Shown piece by piece: positions 54,181-64,000 of a DNA stretch of 64,000 nucleotides (position 1 is its first letter; every line of letters starts with the position of its first letter). The notes beneath the pieces were generated by a model that worked only from the letters and a program-made list of their open reading frames with translations, ran no database searches and had not been told where the DNA came from. Source of the DNA: Portulaca oleracea (taxonomy: Eukaryota; Streptophyta; Magnoliopsida; Caryophyllales; Portulacaceae); assembly GCA_029582165.1 (NCBI GenBank), contig CM055888.1, forward strand, positions 12,530,001-12,594,000. The letters are read 5' to 3'. The translations under genes and the position numbers were made by a program.

Positions 54181-55652
54181 TGTTTTAAATTTATTGGTGC
54201 TACCAGCTTTACAGAAAAAAGAGCACGCACCAAACAGAAATTTTTTTTTTGCCTAGAATGATACTGATGATGGCAACAGCTTAACGTTTTAAATAAAATA
54301 TTGAAGTCTATAAAAATAATGAAATATTAACTGTAAGAATACTTCACTAATCACTAAAATATATAAAATACCTAAAAGGCTAAAACAAAAAACAGAGAGA
54401 GAGAGAGGATCCCTATCAGATACAGCATGTGACAGCTAAAACAGGAGGCCCAAAAAAGCCAAAAATGTGAGCCACAAAGCCCACATGGTGATGGACCCAC
54501 AGTTAGTCAGTGGGGTTCTCATGAATAACCAAGCTGTAAAAACCAAACGACCTGTTTGGCTACCGACACCAACTTTAATGTTGAGGCTGGCGTTTCAACC
54601 CTACACTTCCAAACGAGTCCTTATCTCATTGGCCAGCCCTTCTCCATCACTCGCTGGCTCACACATGCTCCCGCCCCTCTTCTTCCTTACTCTTTAAAAT
54701 ATCCAACAAACCTTTAGCTCCATCGCTGTCTCATTACTACGCATTTATAAATACAAACAAACGCAAAAAAAAAAAAAAAACCGTTATTTTTTATTTATAG
54801 AAACCTAATTTATGTTTAATTTAAATTTGACATTTCATTAATGGTGCTCCTACTTGGACAACTTCCATTACAAAGTTTGAAGTTGATAGATTTTTTAATA
54901 TTTTTCTCAAATAAAGGGTAACAAAAGTTTTAAAAAAAGTTCCCACAAAACTACCAAATATGAATAAACTTATGTGATAAATTATCAGAATTAGTTGCGT
55001 TAGTTTTGCTCTTTTATAATTATGTCTTTTTTGTTTTTTTGTTGAATGAGACAATGGAACACGATATAATTAATCTGGGGTTAATGATTTCTTCATTATG
55101 ATTTAACATAATTGAGCTAGGGTGGTTAAATTTCAGAATTTTTGTTGCATTATGAATTGCAATAAAACCAATGATTAATTACGGGAATCATGATTTATTA
55201 TAGATAGCAGTTAGTAATATATTTACATTATTTAATTTGTTGCTTAGTAGTATATATTCGCGGCTCCTTTGTCTAAAAAATGTAAGTTAAAGGAAAAGCC
55301 AAATGTTAATGATATGTTTTGGCCTGATTAGCTCCATTGATAATTGTTAGAATATCTTCCAAAATGATTTAGTTTGGTATAATGGAAGATTTAGTATTGT
55401 TTGCCTAATGACATGTCAATCAACTATGTCAAATATTGTATTATACAAATTGACAGTAAGTACACTGTATTTCTTCGAAACAAGCGTGCCAAATTCTCAA
55501 TTGAAGCCTGCACGTGTCGTGTCATTGGTGTGATGTAACGTTATGGGTTTTCTCTTAATTAATTTGTCTCCTGTTTAATAAACACTTCATGTTTCGTTAA
55601 TGTATGGGCTGCCTAACTTGTTTATAGAGGTTTCTGACATGGCACCTTTTTA
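54181..55652. other. Intergenic region
   Basis: No gene is supported. About 54470-54740 has promoter-like composition (GATGGACCCAC, TTTAAAATATCC) but no ORF follows. Confidence 0.4.
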
Positions 55653-55657
55653 ATTCT

Positions 55658-56093
55658 TGTTGGTAATGGCTAAATTTAGCTGTTTTCCTTTTTTAGTCAC
55701 CTTGTTGGTAATGAATTCTGATTAGTCGTATTCTTTTTAGTCGATCTTTTTGTAGTTCTCCTTTTACCTTTTTTTAGTTCCTATTTTTGTGGTGTTGGTT
55801 TAGGTTCTCCTATAAATTGGGCCTCTGGAGATGTCATCATCGAATACAATTCTCTTCTCCTCTCATCTCCTCTCCTCTTCCTTTCTGGGCACACAGTTTT
55901 GCATACTCCATATCCTTGACCACGAGTGCACGTGTCCCGGGATAATCTGAGTTAACCTTGGGGAGCGACCGTGATTCAGATTGGCATAGTCGGGCCATCG
56001 CTTTCAAGGCAGTGGTTCTTCCACGACTCAGTTTTCTTGTGTTTTCCACAGTCTTGATTCGTTTCTTTCCCAGCAGCCTTGATTTTTCCAACA
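55658..56093 (+). repeat. 5' LTR of the 55658 Copia element
   Basis: Slightly shorter than its partner because of small deletions. TATAAATTGGGCC at about 55811. Confidence 0.85.
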
Positions 56094-56114
56094 ATTTGAA
56101 AGCGATTACTATCA

Positions 56115-59100
56115 ATGGCTGCTCCTCTTAAAACCCTCGTTGAGATCTACAAAATTGAGCCTTTCGATGGAACCAACTTCAAACGATGGTCCCAAAAGTT
56201 ATTGTTCTGCCTTGAACAGTTAGAGATTGATTATGTGTTGTCCTCGCCTCATCTTGAAGATCCAGAAGCACCAACACCACCATCCTGGAGTGACTATAGG
56301 AATCATCTCAAGCACAAGAAGAAGGATCTGACCCTTCAAGAATTAATCACATGAGAGCAGAAGCAAATCGTTTGAAAGATAAGATGTCTTCTCTCTCTTT
56401 GAATTCTGTTAAAGCTAACCTGGTTGAATCTTCTGTTCCTGCTAATAAAGACATGTTTAAAGGAAAGAATAAGAAGGATCAGAAGCAACCCAAGCATTAG
56501 AAACAATTGAACAAGCCTAATACTAAAATCCAGAAGCAGAAGGTTCTCTGTTATGTCTGTGGCAAACCTAGCCACAAGGCATATCAGTGCAATCAGAGCA
56601 AAGGAGCAGTTCAAACCCACCAGAAACTCGTTGGACAGAATAGTAATCAAGCTAATCTGACTGAGGAGACTGAAGTATTCTGTGCAGTAACTGTGGAAGC
56701 TAATCTCGTGACTAACAACAACAAGTAGATTCTAGACAATGGAGCAACTAGACATTTCTGCACCAACAAGAATCTGATGCATGACTTTGAAGAGGTTCCT
56801 GATGGTGAACATGTCTTCATGGGCAATTCTTCCACCGCTGCGGTACTAGGTAAAGGGAAAGTTCTCCTTAAATTTATACGAAAACCTTTATGCTTGAACA
56901 ATGTGTTGTATGTCCCTTCCTTCGTAGAAATCTAGTTTCTAGTAGCCTCCTTGATGTTCTTTGGTTTTGAGGTGAACCAAAAATTTGGAAAAATTGTTAT
57001 CCTTCGTAATGGGGTATTTGTTGGGAAGGGTATCGTAGTGATGACTTATATGTTCGAATGTTGCATCGATGCTAATGGAAATGCTTCTATACGCTTATAT
57101 TCTTTGAATCTGTTAACCTTTGGCATGGTAGACTTGGACATGTGAATTATGCTTAGTAAGCAGACTAAAGAACATGAAGTTAATTCCAAATGTTAGCACA
57201 GAAAGTTGTTCTAAATGTGATGTTTGTGTTGGCGAAATTTGCGAAACCTTTTAAGTCAGTAACTACTAGATCAACTCAGTTGCTAGAACTTTTTCATTCA
57301 GACCTAGCAGACTTTAAGAACACAATGAGAAAAGGAGGAAAGAAATGGTAAATTACCTTTGTAGATGACTTCTCTAGATATACAAAAGTTTACCTATTGA
57401 GGTCTAAAGAAATGAAGAAGTGTTCTTAAACTATAAAGCGAAGTTGAGAATCAACTAGGCAGAATATCAAGAGGCTTAGGTCCGATAGGGGTGGTGAATA
57501 TGACTCAACATCTTTAATGTTTTACGTGAGAAAAATGGTATTATTCATGAGACTACGCTCCTTACACCCCTCAACAAAATGGTATAGCGAGCGTAAGAAC
57601 CGTACCCTTAAGGAAATGATGAATGCTATGTACGAGTTCGGATTGCTGATAACATGTGGGGAAAATTTTGACTAGGGATGGCGGTGGGTCTGGACCCGGA
57701 CCCGGCAGTTGGACCGGCCCATTAAGGCAGTGCAGGTCCAAAATTTTGGACCAGTGGTCTCGGCGGGTCGGGTCTAGAAAAAAATTTAACGGTCCGGTCT
57801 AGAAAAATTTAGAATTAGGGTCCAAGCACGGACCCGTGGACCCTACCCATAGACCCATTACAATATAAATATTTATAATTTCCCTAAGAAAATAAAAACT
57901 CAATTAGTTAATTACAAGTCTACTCTACTGTGTACTACACTAAAATACTAAATCTAAAAGACTAAAACCCCTAGAGTTACATAGTCACATTCACTAACTC
58001 ACGCAGACTACCACAGCCGCACTACTGGTCTAGTGCCCATTCCATTCTCCACTATAACATAAATATATCTCTTTATAATTATGAAATTTTTTTTGCCATT
58101 TTGAGTTGTGTTGTATTTTGAGAGACTTTTGTAATATTTTGTTGATGTCTTGATGACTTTTGTGATGTTTTGGCATTGGAAACTTACAATTCGCTCGTAT
58201 CATAGTATATTGATGTTTTGATCTTTTTATTGTGTTAAAAATAGGTGTTTTTAAATAGAATAATTACTATTATACATGTATACAAGTATAAAATCAACCC
58301 CAAAAGTTAATAAATTTAGTAAAAAAAACCCATAATGTGGTTGGACCCATTAAAGACCCACTAAGGACCCATGGACCCATGGACCCATTGAGTCCGGGTC
58401 TGGGTCTGAATTTTTGAGACCCATCGGGTCTTGGGGCGGGTCCGAGTCCCAAAAAATTGCAGTGCTGGTCCGGGTCTAGCGAGACCCGCTCTGCATTGCC
58501 ATCCCTAGTTTTGACTGCATGTTTTATTCTCAATAGAGTTCCCCATAAAAAGAGGGATCATACCCCATATAAACTTTGGAAAGGATATGCCCCGAATTTG
58601 AATTATTTGAAAGTGTGGGGGTGTTTAGCTAAAGTGGCTTTACCTAGTCATAAGCATACCAACATAGGCCCAAAGACCTTTGATGTTGTTTTTATTGGAT
58701 ATGCTCAAAATAGTGCTGCCTATCGTTTCATGTCTTTGAGTGATTATTCAATTTCTGAATATAGAGATGCTGAATTTTTTGAGCATGTGTTTCCGTTGAA
58801 AAAGAATGTGTCTAATGTGGTAACTAATGTTGTGTCTGATGTAGTACCTGAAAATGTGAGCTTGCCTGTTGCTAGTTCTAGTACTAGAAATGTGGAAATT
58901 GAGCCTAGAAGAAGTAAAAGACAAAGAACTACAACTGATTTTGGACCTGATTTTGTTACTGCTTTCCTAGTTGAAGTTTTTAATCATTATGATGTGGATG
59001 CTTTGACTGAGGTTTTTGTGACTTTATTTCTAATTGATGAAGATCCAAAAACCTGTGCTGAGGCTATTAGGTCTATTGATGCAACCTTTTGGAAGGAAGC

Positions 59101-60583
59101 CATTAGAAGTGAAATAAATTCCCTATTGTCTAATAAAACTTGGGAATTAACTGATTTGCCTAAGGGTTGTAGACCTATTAGTAGTAAATGGTTTTTCAAA
59201 AAGAAATAGAGGTCTGACGGTTCAATTGATAAATATAAGGCCAGACTTGTCATTAGAGGTTTTGACCAAAAGAAAGGGATAGATTATTTTGACACTTATT
59301 CTCCCGTTACGAAAATAAGCACCATTAGAACGTTGATTGCGTTAGCCGCGATTTTTGATCTTGTTGTGCATCAAATGGATGTAAAGACAACTTTTCTTAA
59401 TGGTGACTTAGAGGAAGAAATCTATATGACCCAACCTGAGGGTTGTGAAGTACCAGGTAAGGAGGATAAAGTATGCAGATTGAGAAAATCTCTTTATGGC
59501 CTAAAGCAAGCTCCTAAACAGTGATTTGAGAAGTTTATTAGTTCTCTTGTGAAAAATGGATTTGTTGCAAATTTGTCTGATTCTTGTGTCTATTCCAAGA
59601 TGATAGGATCAGATTGTGTGCTCATATGCTTATATGTTGATGATATGCTGATCTTTGGTACAAATTTGCTTGTAGTCAATGAGACTAAAATGTTGTTGTC
59701 TTCTTTGTTTGAAATGAAAGATATGGGTGAAGCTGATGTGATCTTAGGGGTTAAAATTCGGAAAACCAACTCAGATTATGCTTTGTGTCAGTCACACTAT
59801 ATTGAGAAAGTGTTAAAGAAATTTAACATGTTTGATGTGACACCTGTTAGAACTCCCTACGATCCCAGTATACCTTTAAAGAAGAACAACGGTCCTAGTG
59901 TGTCTCAATCTGAGTATGCTAAAATTATAGGAAGTGTAATGTTTTTGATGAACTTTACTCGTCCTGATATTGCTTATGCTGTGAGTAGATTGAGTTGCTA
60001 CACTCATAATCCTAGTCAAGAACATTGGAATGCACTTCATCGTTTGCTTAAGTATCTAAAAGGTACAATGGATTGGTGTTTGCACTTTAATAAATTTCCT
60101 ACTGTTGTAGAAGGATATTGTGATGCAAACTGGATTTCTGATAATGATGAAGTTAGTTCTACTAGTGGTTATGTTTTTACCTTGGGTGGAGGGGCTATCT
60201 CGTGGAAGTCTGCAAAACAGACTTGCATAGCATGCTCTACCATGGAATCTGAGTTTATTGCTCTTGAGTTGGCAGGTCAAGAAGCAGAGTGGCTTAGAGG
60301 TCTCTTAGCAGACGTGCCACTATGGGAGAAACAAGAGACACCTATCTCTACACATTGTGACTCACAGGCAGCAATTGGAGTGGCTCATAACAGTGTCTAC
60401 AACGGGAAAATGAGACATATCCGTGTTAGACACAGTGCAGTGAGACAATTGCTAAAGCATGGAGTAATATCCTTGCAGTATGTGAGATCCGAGAAGAATT
60501 TGGCGGATCCTCTCACTAAGTGGTTGACTAGACGAGTTGTTCTAGAGGCATCGAGGGGGATAGGACTTAAGCCTATGGCTTGA
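56115..60583 (+). pseudogene. Copia gag-pol, broken and interrupted
   Basis: gag starts at 56115 (MAAPLKTLVEIYKIEPFDG) and stops at 56352. Downstream is a CCHC knuckle (CYVCGKPSHKAYQC, about 56550) and a decayed protease (LDNGATRHFC, about 56735). The integrase region, 57080-57660, is full of frame changes and is cut by the hAT-type element; it resumes after 58507 (ACFILNRVPHKKR). The reverse transcriptase start lies to 59209. A stop occurs there and another at 59522 (TGA), before a long intact frame 59549-60583. That frame has YVDDML, then RNase H with [11 protein letters not shown] and STMESEFIA. No complete polyprotein can be made. Confidence 0.85.
57673..58507. mobile_element. hAT-type non-autonomous element nested in the Copia integrase region
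   Basis: The ends TAGGGATGGCGGTGGGTC and the complement of TAGGGATGGCAATGCAGAG are flanked by ATTTTGAC (57665-57672) and GTTTTGAC (58508-58515), an 8-bp duplication with one mismatch. Interior ends are GGACCC-rich and the centre is AT-rich. There is no transposase. Confidence 0.8.
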
Positions 60584-61184
60584 AGAGGTATGGTGGATAC
60601 CAATTATTTGGTCCAACGAAACCATACTAATCTTCGAGGTGCACTACATTGCACTACATCCTTATCCCTATGGTGCAAAGTAGTGCTTCTAAGGTTGAGA
60701 TTATTCTCTTAATGAATCCACGCCCTTTGTGGGGGGTGCTTGTGAGACGCACTGAAGGATTCACCGATTCTTTATTGTAAGGATGAGCTAATTTCTCTTA
60801 ATAATTCCATAGTGACATTTGTGGTGGTCTATGTTGAGATAGACTTGATGGAATTACCTACGTAAGTGTGAAGGTTTGGCCGCCTTCTATGAGAGATTTG
60901 GGCTATCTCTCTAAAGCACTTATGAGTCCCAAGGTGTGCGCATGGCCATAAAGGCGCAAATGTTGTTATCGCGGAGTATTTTTTCTGTAGGTTGATACTT
61001 GTTGTGGGGGTCTCAATCAAAGTCTTCCAAGTTCAAGGCCTAGTCCACTTGTTAGATTATTGAATATTGCCTCACATCACTAATGTGTCAATTCAAATCG
61101 AAAGATATTGACACCTAAGTATCTGACCTGTTTTGCCCAGTTTTTTCCTTTTCTTGACTACTTTGTAAGCCATTAGTGGGGGAT

Positions 61185-61641
61185 TGTTGGTAATGGCTAA
61201 ATTTAGCTGTTTTCCTTTTTTAGTCACCTTGTTGGTAATGGCTACAATTAGTCATGTTCCTTTTTTAGTCAGTCTTTTTTTGTGGTTCTCCCTTTTTACC
61301 TTTTTTTTAGTTCCTGTTTTTTGTGGCTATTGGCTTCCAGTTTCTCCTATAAATTGGAGCCTCTGGAGGACTGTGTTCATCATCGAATACAATTCTCTTC
61401 TCCTCTCCTCTCCTCTCCTCTTCCTTTCTGGGCACACAGTTTTGCATACTCCATATCCTTGGCCACGAGTGCACGTGTCCCGGGATAATCTGAGTTAACC
61501 GGGAAGCGGCAAGCGATTCCGATTGGCACCGAGGTCGGGCCGTAATCGCTTTCAAGGCAGTGGTTCTTCCACGGCTCAGTTTTCTTGTGTTCTCCACAGT
61601 CTTGATTCGTTTCTTTCCCAGCAGCCTTGATTTTTCCAACA
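61185..61641 (+). repeat. 3' LTR of the 55658 Copia element
   Basis: 457 bp, same ends as the 5' LTR, followed by the ATTCT duplication. Confidence 0.85.
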
Positions 61642-61646
61642 ATTCT

Positions 61647-62495
61647 TATAAAACATACTGCATGCTATGCATTTAACCTACATTCTACTCAAGGAATAAC
61701 ACGCAAGCTGTTATTTTGAAATTTGTATTTTAGTGCTACTTCCATTTCAAAATATATAGCACAGTAAGCTAAATTTTTTTGTTACAATTTGGGGAAATTG
61801 GATTCCAATAATTCCTGCTGTCACTTTTTATATGTTAATATACAATTTTTATTTTGTTTATTCATTTTGATGGTTTAAAAAAAATAAAAATTGTATTATG
61901 TTGGGATGCTAACTATCATATATTTTAACTTGTATTTAGTTCAAAAACTTATCACAACACTTTGGCATGAATTTACCATAAATGTCGCAATTTTTTTCAA
62001 ATTTTTACGAGTTTTTCGCTTCTATTTCTTCAAAAATCATAATAATTGCTTATGTTCGAAAATATAGTTTAAAAATTCTTTTAGTTAAAATTCCTTTAAA
62101 AATAAATAATTTACGAGTCCAGTGTATGAATGTATTATATTGGTCATATGTTTTAGAGTGATAGAATTAAGTTAGGTAAAGTAAGGTTGGTAAAGAAATT
62201 TAATGAAATATAATGAAATAATTTTAATTTGAGTATTTTTTAGAAATTTGGATAAAGTAAAATACGTAAAAAAAAAAAGAGATAGGATAAATCTAACTTA
62301 GCGAGTAACAAGGTCATCATATAGCTCAAAATGATTATGTTTACACTAGCCTAATTTATTTAATAAAAAAGAAAAAGAAAAAATAATAATACTAGTAATA
62401 ACCTGAGGGATACGAGCCAATGAATAAGGAGAACGTGGCAGAGGCTTGACCATTTGAGAAAGGGGTCCAAAACCCTAGACCCTTAGTTGGCGGTC
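61647..62495. other. AT-rich upstream region of the 62630 gene
   Basis: No gene or bounded element. Confidence 0.5.
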
Positions 62496-62503
62496 TTTAA
62501 ATA
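62496..62503 (+). promoter_or_regulatory. TATA-like box of the 62630 AG-peptide gene
   Basis: TTTAAATA, 134 bp before the ATG. Confidence 0.5.
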
Positions 62504-62629
62504 CCCCACCATTCACCTCCAACATCACACACACACTCAATTCAATCATTCAATCATTCTTCAGTACCTCATTTACTCTGCTCATTCAACAACTTCAAAT
62601 ATCCCAATTCAAGAATCCTTCAGATAACA

Positions 62630-62827
62630 ATGGCTTCAAAATCCGCAATGTTGGTATGCTTCATCGTCGCCGTCCTCTTCGCCGCCGTCAACGCCGCCGA
62701 CATGGGAATGATGGACATGGCGCCGGCGCCTGCCCCCGCCGCCACCGGAGCCGGCTTCTCTCTCTCCGCGTCTGTCGCTGTCCTCGCTTTCTCTCTCTTC
62801 TTCTCTTTCTTCGCTATCAGGCATTGA
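62630..62827 (+). CDS. Arabinogalactan peptide (AG-peptide), Met-rich variant
   Basis: This is a 65-residue, single-exon precursor. The signal peptide is 1-22 (MASKSAML..., ending AAVNA). The mature part ADMGMMDMAPAPAPAATGAG has three uninterrupted Ala-Pro units, the best arabinogalactan addition motif of the set, behind a Met/Asp-rich N-terminus absent from the paralogues. The tail SASVAVLAFSLFFSFFAIRH is a GPI signal close to that of the 39097 pseudogene. Expected location is the outer leaflet of the plasma membrane. The start leads directly into the signal peptide. Confidence 0.87.
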   Translation: MASKSAMLVCFIVAVLFAAVNAADMGMMDMAPAPAPAATGAGFSLSASVAVLAFSLFFSFFAIRH

Positions 62828-64000
62828 GACATTCATTTCTACAATTTTTTTTTTCATTAGTACGTTATTTAGACTGACGATTATTTTTGGTCCTATTTAT
62901 GCCCTCACATTGTTATGTATCATTTTGTGATGTATCATGCTCTTATCATTCATTTTCCATGTATTATATGATTATATCATCAATAAAGTTTACCGTTTTC
63001 TCATCTTTCTTCGGCTTGTCTGCACTAATGGCAATGACAATGCCAATGACATTCCTTTCGTATAGCAAATGTTTCTAAGTTCCTGTGTCGTCTATGTTGC
63101 CTTTCAAAACCTAATTAGTATTCTAAGCCAATTATTAGCTAGTCCTTAATTGATTGGGCGTAAATTATATTATATATCGTGATTAAAGTAAATTAATTTT
63201 CATGTGATGATTTTTTGTAATAAATTGGTAAATTTAAGCTTTTTTTTTTGGTTTAGAGACAAGTAATATATGAATTTGACAATAGTATTGATGAATTTAT
63301 AATATATTTTATTATAAATATTAATCAGTTTATTTTTCCTAATTTATTTCATTACAAATTTACAACTATGAATAATGAACCACCTTCTTTATTTTGTGCT
63401 ATTTTTATACTTGTAATAATAATTAATTAATGGTAACAACTTGTATTCTACAGGTTCCAAAATGAATGTTCCTGTGCTAATCATATTAGTCTACTCTATA
63501 ATTTTTAGGTAAAAAACATGAATCAACCATAAAACTTGTATGAAATACCAATAAATCATCAATTTAAATTTTAAAATATTACTTTATAATTTTTCTTCTT
63601 TTTCTGCAATTTTCAAACTTAAAGTAAGCACATTTTGGATATTGTATTTCGGCACATTTTTAGTAAAATTTATACTTATAATTTTAAAAAGTAGTAATCT
63701 ATTTTAATTTGAGAGATTTTAAAAAAGTAGAGGACGTAATTTTGGCACATAGAGTAATTTTAATTACCATATAATTAGTTTGATTTTTGTTTTTTAGTTA
63801 TTTATTAATAAAATTAAAAATATACACACATATTGTTCTAAACTTATTATAAACTGAACTTTCCTAATTGTTACTATCCCATCTTTGGGACCATTAAAAT
63901 TGCAAATAATAATAGAGTTGTTCCAGATTACAACATTCATTTTATTGGTCCATAGATAAAGGGCTTATTTGGAGAGAAAAATGGAATGAGTTGGGTATGG
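62828..64000. other. 3' flank and AT-rich intergenic region to the window end
   Basis: 3' untranslated sequence of the AG-peptide gene (AATAAA at about 62982), then AT-rich DNA with no coding signal. Confidence 0.5.

Larger units (their letters stand above)
55658..61641 (+). mobile_element. Copia LTR retrotransposon, defective, with nested hAT insertion
   Basis: Flanked by ATTCT (55653-55657 and 61642-61646). The LTRs are 55658-56093 (436 bp) and 61185-61641 (457 bp), both TGTTGGTAATGG to CCAACA. The purine tract AGTGGGGGAT precedes the 3' LTR. The total of 5,984 bp includes the 835-bp hAT-type element at 57673-58507. About 600 bp of non-coding sequence lie between the RNase H stop and the 3' LTR. 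Confidence 0.88.

Noticed and set aside
54467..54740. Promoter-like stretch resembling the AG-peptide upstream regions
   Set aside because: GGACCCAC and TTTAAAATA are suggestive, but no signal peptide or AG-peptide remnant follows.
1..64000. tRNA, rRNA and CRISPR arrays
   Set aside because: No cloverleaf A/B-box pairs, rRNA-like blocks or spaced identical repeats were recognised. The window is nuclear plant DNA, where CRISPR is not expected.

Overview
This window is nuclear DNA from a flowering plant, most likely a eudicot. It is AT-rich and gene-poor. The host genes are short and scattered, with plant-type TATA boxes, and most of the rest is plant transposable elements. I cannot name the family or species from the sequence alone.

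Host genes. The left edge holds the last exon of a gene that looks like a plant NIMA-related (NEK) kinase C-terminus. Next, on the minus strand, is an AGP23-like arabinogalactan protein gene whose mature region has expanded into repeats. Spread over 54 kb on the plus strand is a family of intronless arabinogalactan-peptide (AG-peptide) genes starting at 8800, 32679, 35409, 39097, 49379 and 62630. The 39097 copy is broken by one nonsense codon. Each encodes a signal peptide, a short Ala/Pro/Ser peptide (strongly diverged at 8800) and a GPI-anchor signal. Each also has a TATA-like box 95-142 bp before its ATG. They look like dispersed duplicates pushed apart by later insertions.

Mobile elements, left to right. 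A LINE-like element at 3272-6030 (minus strand) keeps ORF1 (RRM plus DUF4283-like region) but no ORF2, and has a perfect 19-bp target duplication. A deleted Copia element lies at 11557-14159 (target duplication ATAAG). An 11.8-kb Mutator-like element (MULE) lies at 15909-27749 with a perfect 9-bp duplication. It carries a decayed FAR1/MULE/SWIM transposase, a GRF-type zinc-finger ORF, an unrecognised nuclear-looking ORF and exon-like fragments of a captured gene. A PIF/Harbinger-type element lies at 29908-30801. A complete 313-bp TRIM retrotransposon at 38581-38893 sits just upstream of the pseudogenised AG-peptide promoter. A truncated LINE-like tail lies at 40458-40923. A Copia element with paired 569-bp LTRs lies at 41551-46825. 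A Pack-MULE at 47090-48539 carries what looks like the first exon of an MFS transporter. A third Copia element at 55658-61641 is interrupted by an hAT-type element at 57673-58507. Many MITEs (Stowaway-like, Harbinger-like with GCGGTA-rich interiors, hAT-like, and unclassified) fill the gaps.

The least ordinary items are the ORF1-only LINE, the cargo of the large MULE and its palindromic termini, the TRIM in an AG-peptide promoter, the repeat-expanded AGP23-like protein, and a shared 11-bp GGGCCC-containing promoter motif. No tRNA, rRNA or CRISPR was seen. All three Copia coding regions and the MULE transposase are broken.
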